Source of the DNA: Chloroherpetonaceae bacterium
Lineage (GTDB): Bacteria > Bacteroidota > Chlorobiia > Chlorobiales > Thermochlorobacteraceae
Direction of reading: 5' to 3'
DNA: 64,000 nt
Assembly: GCA_025056565.1 (NCBI GenBank)
Contig: JANWWA010000014.1
Coordinates: 20,844 to 84,843, forward strand
The position numbers and the translations under genes are program-made. Below are positions 38,311 to 47,519 of the stretch, in pieces; position 1 is the first letter of the stretch; the number at the start of each line of letters is the position of its first letter. The notes beneath the pieces are model-generated. The model saw only the letters and a program-made list of their open reading frames with translations. It made no database searches and was not told the DNA's origin.

Positions 38311-40455
38311 ATGGGACTTTCGTTTAGCGTTGCAAACTTTTGGCTCTTTGTGCTTGCTTTGTGTGCAGCAGTTGGCTTAGCCATTTTTACCTACTACGCC
38401 ACTCGACTTTCACCTGCACTCAAAGCAGGTCTCATTGTGCTGCGCAGCCTAAGCGTTTTTCTTACCTTTTCGCTTTTCCTTGAGCCTGCTTGCACACGCA
38501 CTACTCGCTACACTGAGCTACCCACCTTAGCGGTGGTGATTGATAACTCGGAAAGTCTTACAATTCAAGATGGCTCAGGGCGACGTGATAGCCTTGTGCG
38601 CGCTACACTCACACGTTATCGCTCTGCGCTTGACGAGCTGGGGCATATCAAATTCTATCAGTTTGGGTCAGCCTTCAAGCCTACTGTGCTTGACTCCGTG
38701 ACCTTTTCCGACAAGTACACCAATTTTTCGGACGCTATTGAGTCACTTTTGCGGCTCAGGACGCCTGAAAAACTCAATGCTGCGGTGATAGTGTCCGATG
38801 GGCAAGTTACAGCAGGTGAGACCCCCAGTTACGCCGCAGAGCGCTCACCGATTCCGATATACACGGTGCTGGTGGGCGACACACTCATCAAGCGCGACAT
38901 TGCCTTGCGGCGCATTGTGGCGCCAGACGTTGCGGTCGTTGGGGCAAAGACACCTATTTCTGCCGTTATCACACAGGAGGGCTTTCGTGGTGCCACTCTT
39001 ACGGCAACGCTACGCAGCGATAAAACGGTGTTGGAACGCAAGACAATTACGCTTACTTCGCCTGAGCAAACTGTGGCATTTGAACTTGTGCCTAAGGAAG
39101 CCGGCGAAACTCGATTTCAACTTTCGCTCTCTACGCTAGCAGGTGAATTTTCCACGCGCAACAACGCGCAAAGTTTTTTCATCAAGGTTCAAAAGCAGAA
39201 GAAGAAAGTCTTAGTGGTGTCAGGTTTGCCTGACCCTGAAATTTCAGCGGTGCGCAATGCACTTGCCACCAGCTCTTCCATTGAAGCGGTCTTTTTTACC
39301 CAGCGTGGCGCAAGCGATTTTATTGAAGGCGCGCTTAACTTGGATAAACACAAAGATGCAGATGTGGCTATCCTTATCGGGTTTCCTAATGCGGTGGTCA
39401 GTGAAGGTATTGCTGCGCAGATCAAAAAATTTTTGGAGACTACCAATTTGCCCGTATTCTCAATCATGACCTTTCAAAGCTCAGCTGTGCGTCTTAAGGC
39501 GTTTGAGCCTTTTCTGGCAGTTAGAATCGGTCGGACTTCAGGAGAGGTGCTTGACAACCTTGCATCAATTAAAGCGACTTTGCAAGCAGCGCAGCTTTCA
39601 ATTTTTCGCCCGATTGCCGCCTCGCTCGACCAAAGCCTTCGACAAGCGCCGCCTGTAAGTTACCTTGACTTTAACTTCCAGCCCAAACCAAGCAGCACCA
39701 CACTTTGGACACTTGGCATTCAGAACCAGACGACGGACAAAGTTCTTTTTGCCATCGCTAAAAGTGCGGAGCGCAAAGCTGCCACGCTGACCGCAATTCA
39801 ATTTTGGAAACTTTGGCTCTCGCCTGATGAAGAGGTGCGAGAGCTATATCGACAAACAATCTTAGGCACGCTCGAGTGGCTAACGGCGCAAGAAGACCTT
39901 CGGCGATTTCGGGTTGAGCCAGCAGCAAAAATTTTTGATGAATCTGAGCGCGTGCTGTTCTCTGCCACCTTACAAGATGAAGCCTTGCAGCCTATTTCTT
40001 CAGCCGCTATCACGCTTAAAGTGCAACACAAAGAAACAGGCAATGCTTATTCCACTGTGTTTGAACCAAGTTCGGAAGCTGGACTTTACCATGCCGCCTT
40101 TGAGCGATTGCCGGCTGGCGACTACAGCTTTTCCGCTGAGGCGCGTGAAGGTGAACGCTTGCTGGGCACGGCAGCAGGACGCTTCTTAGTTAGCCAGACT
40201 AGCCTCGAATTTCGCCAGCTACATGCTGATGCTAACACGCTACGCAGCATTGCTGCGCAGAGCGGTGGCAAATTTTATCATCTGACCGAGTTCGAAGCGT
40301 TTCTTCAAGACCTTCGGCGTGATGCCGCCTTTCAACCTACCTTGCAGCAAACTCAGCAAAGTGCTGAGTTTGCCAATCTTGCCCCAACCTTGGTCATCAT
40401 TCTCTTCTTGCTTGCTGCTGAGTGGCTGATTCGAAAGCTCTATGCAATGCCCTAA
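38311..40455 (+). CDS. VWA-domain membrane protein of unknown function
   Basis: 714 residues. Two hydrophobic segments (~10-30 and ~38-58) precede a von Willebrand A-like domain whose first metal-site residues read VVIDNSESL (DxSxS form). A conserved SDGQVT follows near residue 165, and beta-strand-rich domains fill the middle. The last ~25 residues form another membrane segment (TLVIILFLLAAEWLI). The topology resembles large Bacteroidetes proteins annotated as VWA/BatA-like. It probably sits in the cytoplasmic membrane with a periplasmic bulk. No MoxR ATPase is adjacent. Confidence 0.75.
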   Translation: MGLSFSVANFWLFVLALCAAVGLAIFTYYATRLSPALKAGLIVLRSLSVFLTFSLFLEPACTRTTRYTELPTLAVVIDNSESLTIQDGSGRRDSLVRATLTRYRSALDELGHIKFYQFGSAFKPTVLDSVTFSDKYTNFSDAIESLLRLRTPEKLNAAVIVSDGQVTAGETPSYAAERSPIPIYTVLVGDTLIKRDIALRRIVAPDVAVVGAKTPISAVITQEGFRGATLTATLRSDKTVLERKTITLTSPEQTVAFELVPKEAGETRFQLSLSTLAGEFSTRNNAQSFFIKVQKQKKKVLVVSGLPDPEISAVRNALATSSSIEAVFFTQRGASDFIEGALNLDKHKDADVAILIGFPNAVVSEGIAAQIKKFLETTNLPVFSIMTFQSSAVRLKAFEPFLAVRIGRTSGEVLDNLASIKATLQAAQLSIFRPIAASLDQSLRQAPPVSYLDFNFQPKPSSTTLWTLGIQNQTTDKVLFAIAKSAERKAATLTAIQFWKLWLSPDEEVRELYRQTILGTLEWLTAQEDLRRFRVEPAAKIFDESERVLFSATLQDEALQPISSAAITLKVQHKETGNAYSTVFEPSSEAGLYHAAFERLPAGDYSFSAEAREGERLLGTAAGRFLVSQTSLEFRQLHADANTLRSIAAQSGGKFYHLTEFEAFLQDLRRDAAFQPTLQQTQQSAEFANLAPTLVIILFLLAAEWLIRKLYAMP

Positions 40456-40477
40456 GCACCAGAGCGGAAAGATTTAA

Positions 40478-40504
40478 TTTTTGCAAGACGATTATTCGCA
40501 AAAA
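40478..40504 (+). promoter_or_regulatory. Hairpin overlapping the bchC start codon
   Basis: TTTTTGC (40478-40484) pairs with GCAAAAA (40498-40504), whose last A is the A of the bchC ATG. The stem is mostly A-U in RNA and would partly hide the ribosome-binding site and start codon. It could act as a weak thermometer-like or masking structure, or be a chance stem. Confidence 0.35.
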
Positions 40505-41457
40505 TGCCTAAGCGACCAAAAGCAATTATCTACCCAAAGCCTAATCGCATCAATCTGGTGGAGCTGGACATGCGTCCGCTGGGTGAAAATGATGTGAGGG
40601 TGCGCACGATTGCCACCTCTATTACGCCTGGCGTAGAGCGCTTTTTGCTTACGGGGAAGTCTATTACGCGGCGTGAGCTTCGATTCCCAGTGGTCTCTGG
40701 CAGTGAGCTACTGGGCGAAGTCGTAGAAGTCGGCGCAAATGTGGCTGATGTGGAAGTTGGCGACTATGTGTTTGTGTCCCGCGCCGATGGTTGGCTGGAA
40801 GCTATGCCTCTCTTTGGCTGCCAAGCTGAAGAGGTCATTGCCTCAGAGTCTTGTGTGATTCCAATTCGGCGCACCCTCGAAGAAAAAGATATTCTTATCG
40901 GACTGGTCGGCTATGCCATTTCAGCGGTCAAAAAAATTAACCTCGAGGAGATTGAGCGCATTTTGATTCTTGGTTTAGGCTCGGTTGGACTGATGATTGC
41001 TGAGTATCTGACCTACAAAGGCTTTACGGCTATTGATGCTTGCGAGAAGTATCAATCGCGGGGAATGTTAGCCGCAGCCAAGGATATTGCTTTCGATATT
41101 GAGGACTTTACGTCTGACTACTTCGACCGCTACGATGTTATTGTGGAAACCACAGGGCGACTGCTTATGCTGGAGCAAGCTACCAAGCTCCTGAAACCGC
41201 ATGGCAAATTTTTGCTGGTCGGTAACTATGAAGTTATGAAGCTCGACTACCGCCTTATTCAAGACAAAGAGCCTATCCTGATTAGCTCTATTCAGACCAC
41301 CGATGATGACCTGTTTGAAGCCAAGTATCTTTTGTCCGAAGATGCTCTGGATGTTGAGAAGTTTCTAACGCACCGCTTTCCAGTAGCCGACTATGAGCGT
41401 GCCTTTGATGTCGCGCTTAACCGTGCTGACGCAATCAAGACCATTCTGACTTGGTAG
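40504..41457 (+). CDS. bchC: Bacteriochlorophyllide a dehydrogenase BchC (MDR family)
   Basis: 317 residues. ITPGVERFLLTGK near residues 40-52, FPVVSGSELLGEVVEVG, and GLGSVG (157-162) mark a medium-chain dehydrogenase. The C-terminal THRFPVADYERAF...TILTW fits the BchC pattern I know from Rhodobacter (ITHRRP...ILDW). BchC oxidises the 3-hydroxyethyl side chain of bacteriochlorophyllide a to the 3-acetyl group, using NAD. It follows the VWA gene by 48 bases on the same strand and is not in a pigment gene cluster. The identification is from recalled family similarity, not a search. Confidence 0.88.
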   Translation: MPKRPKAIIYPKPNRINLVELDMRPLGENDVRVRTIATSITPGVERFLLTGKSITRRELRFPVVSGSELLGEVVEVGANVADVEVGDYVFVSRADGWLEAMPLFGCQAEEVIASESCVIPIRRTLEEKDILIGLVGYAISAVKKINLEEIERILILGLGSVGLMIAEYLTYKGFTAIDACEKYQSRGMLAAAKDIAFDIEDFTSDYFDRYDVIVETTGRLLMLEQATKLLKPHGKFLLVGNYEVMKLDYRLIQDKEPILISSIQTTDDDLFEAKYLLSEDALDVEKFLTHRFPVADYERAFDVALNRADAIKTILTW

Positions 41458-41545
41458 CGGTAAGAGGGGTCAATTGAGGTCTTGGTTTTCTAAAAGTGTG
41501 AGCCGTATATTCGTGCCTCATTTTGGAAACCAATCTGAATGCTGA

Positions 41546-42709
41546 ATGAACACGAGCCGAACTTTTTCGCCATTGCTGCGCGCCACTTGGGCAATGCTCT
41601 TTTGCATTGCGACAAACGCCTTTGCACAAAGCAGCACACCAACTACGGTTGTTACGACGGCTGTGCCATTTCTTCTCATCAGCCCTGACTCGCGTGCCGC
41701 TGGAATGGGCGATGCAAACGTCGCTATCGCCGACAATGCCAGCGCTGTCTTCTGGAACCCTGCTGGCTTGGGATTTCAGAAGGGTCTTGATGTAAATCTT
41801 ACTTACTCAAATTGGCTCCCTGCTTTCAACGCCGACCTTTTCTACAATTTCCTTACAGGCAAATACTATGTGCCGGGCTGGGGCACATTTGGGCTAAGCG
41901 TGATTTACCTCAACTTAGGCGAGAGCCGTATCACTAATGCACAGGGTGAAGATCTGGGTGCATTTCGCAGTTATGAGTTCGCCATTGGACTCCACTATGG
42001 CGTCAAAGTTACGCCTGACCTTTCATTAGGCACTTCAATTCGCTACATCAATAGCTCGCTTTCACCAGCTAATGTGCAGGTTGGTAATGAACGCAGTGCT
42101 GGACAAGGCAACAGTGTCTCGTTTGATGTGGCTGCCCTTTGGCGACCGCAACTGGGCGGCTGGCTGTCAGACCGCCTAAGCTTTGGCCTGAATATCTCAA
42201 ATATCGGCCCAGCTATGACATATGTTGATGCGGCGCAAGCCGACCCCTTGCCGACTAACTTTCGCGCTGGTCTTGCCTTTCGATTGCTCAACGATGACTA
42301 CAATAAGATGACCATCGCCGCTGACTTTAGCCGATTGCTTGTGCGTCGCACCGTCGAGTTTGTTCAGCGTGGCGATACCACTGTGCCCGTTGTGAAGACC
42401 GATAATGTCTTTCAAGCGCTTATCACCTCTTGGGGAGCAGAAGCCCTGCTGCGCACTTTTACCACAGGTGTTGGCGTTGAATACTGGTATGGGAAGCCTT
42501 CTCTACTGGCTTTGCGCGCAGGCTACTTTCACGAAGACCAACGAGCTGGCGGTCGCCAGTTCCTTACCTTCGGAGCAGGTCTACGCTACTCTTCGTTTGG
42601 GGTCGACTTCAGTTATCTGCAAGCCATTGAGCAGAATCATCCCCTTGCTGGCACTGTGCGCCTATCGCTGGTACTTAACTTTCCAACATTAGGCGTATCG
42701 CGGCAATAG
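41546..42709 (+). CDS. porV: PorV-like type IX secretion system outer-membrane protein
   Basis: 387 residues with a signal peptide (cleavage near AFAQ-SS). The diagnostic start of the PorV family, LLISPDSRAAGMGDANVAI, is followed by NASAVFWNPAGLGF. Repeated beta-strand pairs (FGLSVIYLNLGE, FAIGLHYGVKV, SFGLNISNIG, FLTFGAGLRYS) build an outer-membrane barrel of the FadL/PorV class. PorV binds the C-terminal signal of cargo and delivers it to the secretion pore. The next genes encode likely cargo proteins. A strong terminator follows. Confidence 0.9.
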   Translation: MNTSRTFSPLLRATWAMLFCIATNAFAQSSTPTTVVTTAVPFLLISPDSRAAGMGDANVAIADNASAVFWNPAGLGFQKGLDVNLTYSNWLPAFNADLFYNFLTGKYYVPGWGTFGLSVIYLNLGESRITNAQGEDLGAFRSYEFAIGLHYGVKVTPDLSLGTSIRYINSSLSPANVQVGNERSAGQGNSVSFDVAALWRPQLGGWLSDRLSFGLNISNIGPAMTYVDAAQADPLPTNFRAGLAFRLLNDDYNKMTIAADFSRLLVRRTVEFVQRGDTTVPVVKTDNVFQALITSWGAEALLRTFTTGVGVEYWYGKPSLLALRAGYFHEDQRAGGRQFLTFGAGLRYSSFGVDFSYLQAIEQNHPLAGTVRLSLVLNFPTLGVSRQ

Positions 42710-42716
42710 CTCACTA

Positions 42717-42746
42717 AAAGAGGGCTTGTCGATGCAAGCCCTTTTT
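42717..42746 (+). terminator. Rho-independent terminator after porV
   Basis: AGGGCTTG (42721-42728) pairs perfectly with CAAGCCCT (42735-42742) around a six-base loop (TCGATG). AAAAG on the left and a run of Ts on the right can extend the stem and give the U-tract expected of a factor-independent terminator. It sits between porV and the next secreted gene. Confidence 0.85.
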
Positions 42747-42790
42747 CATTTCAAGCGCCTGAATCTGATTTTTCGCTTCACAATTGCATT

Positions 42791-45700
42791 ATGCATCGCT
42801 CACTGCTCTATGCCGCCCTTGCGTGGGGTGTTTTTGCAAGCAGCAACCTACCTGTACTCCTTTCACAAACAGTGCCGAAGCGTCTTTCAATGTCGCACCC
42901 TATTGCGGCTGAAGGCTGCCTTACCAGCCAGCGACCACTACAAAATCTCGGTATCGGGCAATTTCGCATCTTGGCGGTGATGGTTGAGTTTCAAGCCGAC
43001 AATGACCCACGCACCACTGGGACGGGACAGTTTGGTGGCTTACCATATCTGGTTGCGGCTGGCGATACGGTCATAGACCCTTTGCCACACGACCGCGCTT
43101 ACTTTCAGCGTAAGCTGGAATTTCTCAAACACTACTTTGAGACCTGCAGCGACGGGAAAACACGCATTGCCTACACCGTGCCTAATCGCATCTATCGTGT
43201 CTCAAAAGTGATGTCGGAGTATTCACCCCGACGCGGTGAAGACACCCGTCGCTTAGCAGAGCTGGTGCGTGAAGTTTGGACGCTGGTCGATGCTCAAAGT
43301 CCTGAACTGGATTTTTCACAGTTTGATTGCTTCATCATTTTTCACGCTGGGGTAGGGCGCGACATTGACCTTGTAGCACTGGGCGGCGCTGACCCAACTC
43401 CCTTTGACCTTCCTTCGCTGACTTTCAATCTTTCGTCTTTTCGGCGTCTCTATGGCGCTGACTTCAGTGGTTTTCCAGTGCGTGGCGGGGTGCGCATCAC
43501 CAACACTTCCGTGCTGCCCGCTACCGAAACGCGTGAAATTGATGCAATCGGCGGCAAAGTTCTGTTAGAACTTTCTACCAACGGCTTGCTCTGTGCCAGC
43601 TTTGCAAGTTTCTTAGGCGTGCCTGACCTGTTCAACACCAGTAATGGGCGTAGTGGGATTGGTCGCTTTGGTTTATTAGACGGTGAAGGTTTCTTTAACT
43701 ACAATGGCGCTTTGCCCCCTGAACCATCTGCGTGGGAACGCCTCATTTTAGGCTGGGCTAAGCCAATTGAAGTGACAGGTTCTGGCATCGTGCTCCGCTT
43801 GCTTGCACAAGGCTTGCATCAAAATTCAGACTCAGTGATTTACCGCATCCCTATTACCTCGCGCGAGTACTTTTTGCTTGAAAACCGCAACCGTGATGCG
43901 AAAGGGCAAGGCGTAACGCTCACCATAGTGCGGCGTGGTCAGACTTTTACGCAACGCTTCAGGCAAGATGAAGCTGGCTTTAGCTTCGGCAACATCAGTC
44001 GCCTTGATGGGCAAATCATTGCTTGCAGCAATTACGATTGGACGCTGCCAGGTGCCAGTGTTGGCAATCGCCGATTTGATGGTGGAGTGCTTGTTTGGCG
44101 CATTAGTGAAGACCTCATTGCTGCTCGCCGCGACTCCAATCGCATCAATGCTTTAGAACCTCGTGCCGTGCTGCTTCTGGAAGCTGACGGCTCACAAGAC
44201 ATTGGGCAAAATTACAGCCTTCAAGATGCTGGTAACGGCACGCAGTCTGGTGTTGTGTTTGACGCTTTCTTTCAAGGTAATCCTGCACCGTTCTATCGCA
44301 ATCGCATTGATGACAACACATTTCCGAACACGCGCACAGCACGTGGTGTGCCCACTCGCATCACCTTTCGAGATTTTTCACCGCCTGCGCCTGTTATGAG
44401 TGCAATACTGGTGCGCGACTCGCCTGAATTTGCAAGGCTGTTTGGCTTCCCTACGCAGCTATCGGGCACATTCGATAGGCGCACATCGCCCAATGTGTTC
44501 GATACAGTGGTTATTGTGCAAAATGCTCAGGGTGAACTTTTTGACAAAGGTGTGCGCCTTAGCCATCTAACCAGCAGTGTGCGTGTAGCCGTTAGTCGCA
44601 CCGTTATTCTCACTGCATCAGGTGATACGCTTATGGCTACTTTGCGCTTTCAGGTGCCACAGACCTTTAGTCGACGGTTCGGCGCCCAGATTACAACCAT
44701 TAGCTTAGATGGCGGCGCACAAGCTGGCGCAAGCTATCGCCTTGGAACAGCAGATGGCAGAGTGTTCATCGGCACGGTTACGCTGACTGGTATTACAGTT
44801 GCGGAGTCGCTCCTCGTCTCAACTCGTCCTATCGTTGCGGTCACGCAAACGGTTCAGGTTGCGGAAGACCAAGCACGGTTTGGCACGACACGCTGGAATT
44901 TTAACGGTTCTACGGCTACTGCAGCGGCCGTTACAGGCTTCACGCGTGGATTTCTTGGTGCAGTGGTGACTCGAGAAAAGGAGCTTTTACTCTTGCAAGA
45001 GGGTGGTCGGCTTGTGCGTGTTGCCGTGCCTTGTCAGAACCCCATCCAATCTTCGCCCGCATTTGCCGACTTGGAGCATCGTGGTGAAATTGCCACGCTC
45101 CTGACTGCGGACGATAAAATTTTTGCCTTCAACCCAAGCGGCAATTTGATTAACCATTTTCCGATTTCGCTACAATCCACCAAGCCGATTGTCTCCAGCC
45201 CTGTCATCGGTGATGTGGATGGTGATACTTTTGAAGATATTGTCGTGCACACCCAAGATGGGCGACTGGCAGCTTACGACCGATTTGGAAAAAATCTCTT
45301 CACCCTCCCGATTGCTGAGGAGACGCAAACCACTCCAACATTGGTGGCATCCAGCACTAGCCCGAAACTTCAACTTTTCAGCATTGACCGCGCTGGCTTT
45401 TTTCAAGGCTTTGAGCTCCTGAATTCCACGCAAAACTTGGCATGGCAATCGCTTTACGGCGATGCACAGAATCGCAATCTTCTGCAAGTGCAGCGCACAC
45501 AAAATTGGCAGCGTGCTACAGTTAGCGAATTCTTCCCTGCCAGCAGCGTCTACAACTACCCCAATCCCGCACGTGACGAGACACGCTTTCGCTTCTACTT
45601 GCGTGATGATGCGGCAGTTACGATTACTGTATTTTCCCTTACAGGCGCAAAAGTTTGGGAGACGACCGTGCAAGGCAAGGGCGGCACGGACAATGAAGTC

Positions 45701-45805
45701 GTCTGGAATCTTGCTACGGTGCAGAGCGGCATTTACTATGGTGTCATTACGCCAGAGCACCGTGAAGCGGAAAGCGTGCGCCTAAAAATTGCGGTCGTTA
45801 AGTAA
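42791..45805 (+). CDS. M6-family-like secreted protein with degenerate zinc motif and T9SS C-terminal domain
   Basis: 1004 residues with a signal peptide. Residues ~50-400 match the M6 (immune inhibitor A-like) metalloprotease core, but where the family has CHEFGHxLGLPDLY this protein reads CASFASFLGVPDLF (ASFAS at 269-273). Both zinc histidines and the catalytic Glu are missing, while the rest of the motif is kept. Later regions hold beta-strand-rich domains and an FG-GAP-like repeat (GDVDGDTFEDIVVHT). The last ~85 residues (from VYNYPNPARDE) are a type A T9SS sorting domain. It is likely a cell-surface pseudopeptidase delivered by the PorV system; its function is unknown. Confidence 0.85.
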   Translation: MHRSLLYAALAWGVFASSNLPVLLSQTVPKRLSMSHPIAAEGCLTSQRPLQNLGIGQFRILAVMVEFQADNDPRTTGTGQFGGLPYLVAAGDTVIDPLPHDRAYFQRKLEFLKHYFETCSDGKTRIAYTVPNRIYRVSKVMSEYSPRRGEDTRRLAELVREVWTLVDAQSPELDFSQFDCFIIFHAGVGRDIDLVALGGADPTPFDLPSLTFNLSSFRRLYGADFSGFPVRGGVRITNTSVLPATETREIDAIGGKVLLELSTNGLLCASFASFLGVPDLFNTSNGRSGIGRFGLLDGEGFFNYNGALPPEPSAWERLILGWAKPIEVTGSGIVLRLLAQGLHQNSDSVIYRIPITSREYFLLENRNRDAKGQGVTLTIVRRGQTFTQRFRQDEAGFSFGNISRLDGQIIACSNYDWTLPGASVGNRRFDGGVLVWRISEDLIAARRDSNRINALEPRAVLLLEADGSQDIGQNYSLQDAGNGTQSGVVFDAFFQGNPAPFYRNRIDDNTFPNTRTARGVPTRITFRDFSPPAPVMSAILVRDSPEFARLFGFPTQLSGTFDRRTSPNVFDTVVIVQNAQGELFDKGVRLSHLTSSVRVAVSRTVILTASGDTLMATLRFQVPQTFSRRFGAQITTISLDGGAQAGASYRLGTADGRVFIGTVTLTGITVAESLLVSTRPIVAVTQTVQVAEDQARFGTTRWNFNGSTATAAAVTGFTRGFLGAVVTREKELLLLQEGGRLVRVAVPCQNPIQSSPAFADLEHRGEIATLLTADDKIFAFNPSGNLINHFPISLQSTKPIVSSPVIGDVDGDTFEDIVVHTQDGRLAAYDRFGKNLFTLPIAEETQTTPTLVASSTSPKLQLFSIDRAGFFQGFELLNSTQNLAWQSLYGDAQNRNLLQVQRTQNWQRATVSEFFPASSVYNYPNPARDETRFRFYLRDDAAVTITVFSLTGAKVWETTVQGKGGTDNEVVWNLATVQSGIYYGVITPEHREAESVRLKIAVVK

Positions 45806-45869
45806 TGCCGAGTGCCCCTCTCTTTTCTGCATGCCACGCTTCTTAGCAAAGGGGCTGCCCCAGCTTGGC

Positions 45870-47444
45870 TCACTTCAGTAGCGTCATTTTCTTTGTTTCA
45901 GCAAATGTCGGTGTTTGCAGACGATAAAGATAGGTGCCGCTCGCCAGTCCTGATGCATTGAAGTGCACTTGGTAGACGCCCGCTGCTTGCCTTGCTTGCA
46001 CCAGTGTTGCTACCTCTCGCCCCAGCATATCAAATACTTTTAGGCTCACCTCGCTCGCCACGGGCAATTGATAGCGAATGGTCGTTGTTGGGTTGAAGGG
46101 ATTCGGGTAGTTTTGTGAGAGCTCGAACCGACTGGGTTTGCCAGTTTCAGCTTCGCTGACGGACGACACGCTTGTAATCGGCAGTTGGGCAAATTCGCGC
46201 TGCAAGATAGCCCTCAGGCTACTTTGGCTTACTCCAAACCACTGTCCCAGCACAGAAGCATAGACCTGACGGAAATCAAACTGCATTGCTAATTGATTAT
46301 TCACCAAATTTGTCAGGTTAGGATTTGTACCAATGATACCACCGCGCACCGCCTCGCCCACAAGAAAGAGCGGCGCAGCTGTGCCATGGTCTGTGCCGAC
46401 GCTGCCATTTGAGCGCACCGTGCGCCCAAATTCTGAAAATGTCATTGTAAGCACTCGATGGGCCACGCCTAGCTGGCGCAAGTCATCTTGAAAAGCCGCT
46501 AGGGCTTGCGAAAGCCATCCCAGCAAATTGGCGTGCGTGCCCGTGCTGGTATCTGTAGTGACCACCTGTGCTGCATGCGTATCAAACCCGCCTAATGAGA
46601 CGTGATAGACCCTTGTGCGTAAGCCCCCTGCAATGAGGCGCGCCACAATGCGTAGCTGGTCAGCAAGGCGATTGCTATTTGGTGCTGGATAAGTGGCGCG
46701 GTTCTGCGCACGGTCTGCTGCTGCCTTGATTTGATTTGCATACTGAATGGACTGCACCGCCACACGCCGAATGTAGCGCAGCTCGTCGCCTGCAGCAGTA
46801 TCTGGCACATCGCTCTGCTCATCTGCACTGTTACCGCTTACCAAACGGTAGAATGTTTCAGGGTCTTGAATGGGTATGCCCAAGGATTGACCAGAGCCAC
46901 GCAGCATCAGCGAAGGCGTTGCGCCAATTTGAATGGCAGGCGGGTCAGGCATCGTGGCATTTGGATACCCGTCTGGGAAGTTTGGATACAGCGATTCCAG
47001 AAACCGCCCTGCCCACCCCGAATCCAAAAATTGGTTCGAGTCAGATGCGGTCATCCAAATATCGGTTGCGCGAAAATGCGACAGATTCGGACTTGGGTAG
47101 GAGACACCTTGCACAATCGCCACCTTGCCTTCATCATAGAGCGTCTTCAAGGCGGTCATCGCTGGATGCAGTCCCGTTGCAGGGGTCAGGCGTAAGACAC
47201 GGTTTTCCGCAATTGCGATATTGCTCCGCAACTGCTGATATGTGCCATATTGGTCAAGTGGAATCACGGTATTCAGCCCATCATTGCCGCCAGAGAGCTG
47301 CACAATCACTAGCACGCGGTCGTTAGGCAGTGTGCTTAGAACATCCAGCAGAGAGGGCTGGGCTACTGCTGAAATCGGCAAGCCGTTCAATGCAAGGGGC
47401 ACACCGAGAAGCGACGCAGTTTTAAGAAACTTCCGTCTGTTCAT
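45870..47444 (-). CDS. DUF1501 protein with Tat-like signal and T9SS C-terminal domain
   Basis: 524 residues. MNRRKFLKTASLLGVP is a twin-arginine-type signal (RRxFLK). The body is the DUF1501 (alkaline-phosphatase/sulfatase-like fold) domain: QLSGGNDGLNT near residue 50, GLHPAMTAL, and VSLGGFDTHA and GTDHGTAAP with metal-ligand-like residues. From about residue 437 a type A T9SS sorting domain is clear (NYPNPFNPTTTIRYQL, GLASGTYLYRLQT). It is probably folded in the cytoplasm, exported by Tat and moved to the surface by T9SS. It lies next to a DUF1800 gene. DUF1501 function is not established. Confidence 0.92.
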   Translation of the reverse strand: MNRRKFLKTASLLGVPLALNGLPISAVAQPSLLDVLSTLPNDRVLVIVQLSGGNDGLNTVIPLDQYGTYQQLRSNIAIAENRVLRLTPATGLHPAMTALKTLYDEGKVAIVQGVSYPSPNLSHFRATDIWMTASDSNQFLDSGWAGRFLESLYPNFPDGYPNATMPDPPAIQIGATPSLMLRGSGQSLGIPIQDPETFYRLVSGNSADEQSDVPDTAAGDELRYIRRVAVQSIQYANQIKAAADRAQNRATYPAPNSNRLADQLRIVARLIAGGLRTRVYHVSLGGFDTHAAQVVTTDTSTGTHANLLGWLSQALAAFQDDLRQLGVAHRVLTMTFSEFGRTVRSNGSVGTDHGTAAPLFLVGEAVRGGIIGTNPNLTNLVNNQLAMQFDFRQVYASVLGQWFGVSQSSLRAILQREFAQLPITSVSSVSEAETGKPSRFELSQNYPNPFNPTTTIRYQLPVASEVSLKVFDMLGREVATLVQARQAAGVYQVHFNASGLASGTYLYRLQTPTFAETKKMTLLK

Positions 47445-47519
47445 TGTGTTCTTCTGTTGAGGTTTTTCTAGTTGCTCACTCAGGGTTTCTTTTGCGTTTC
47501 AGCGTGCAGCACTAATAAG

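Noticed and set aside
45170..45760. A 196-codon minus-strand open frame inside the M6-like gene
   Set aside because: It lies wholly opposite a gene with clear T9SS and FG-GAP motifs and has no recognisable domain.
42791..45805. Calling this an active M6 metalloprotease
   Set aside because: The HEXXH positions read ASFAS, so zinc binding at the usual site is not possible.
46736..47326. A 196-codon plus-strand open frame opposite the DUF1501 gene
   Set aside because: It is rich in His/Arg/Gln and is the antisense shadow of the DUF1501 domain, whose own motifs are intact.
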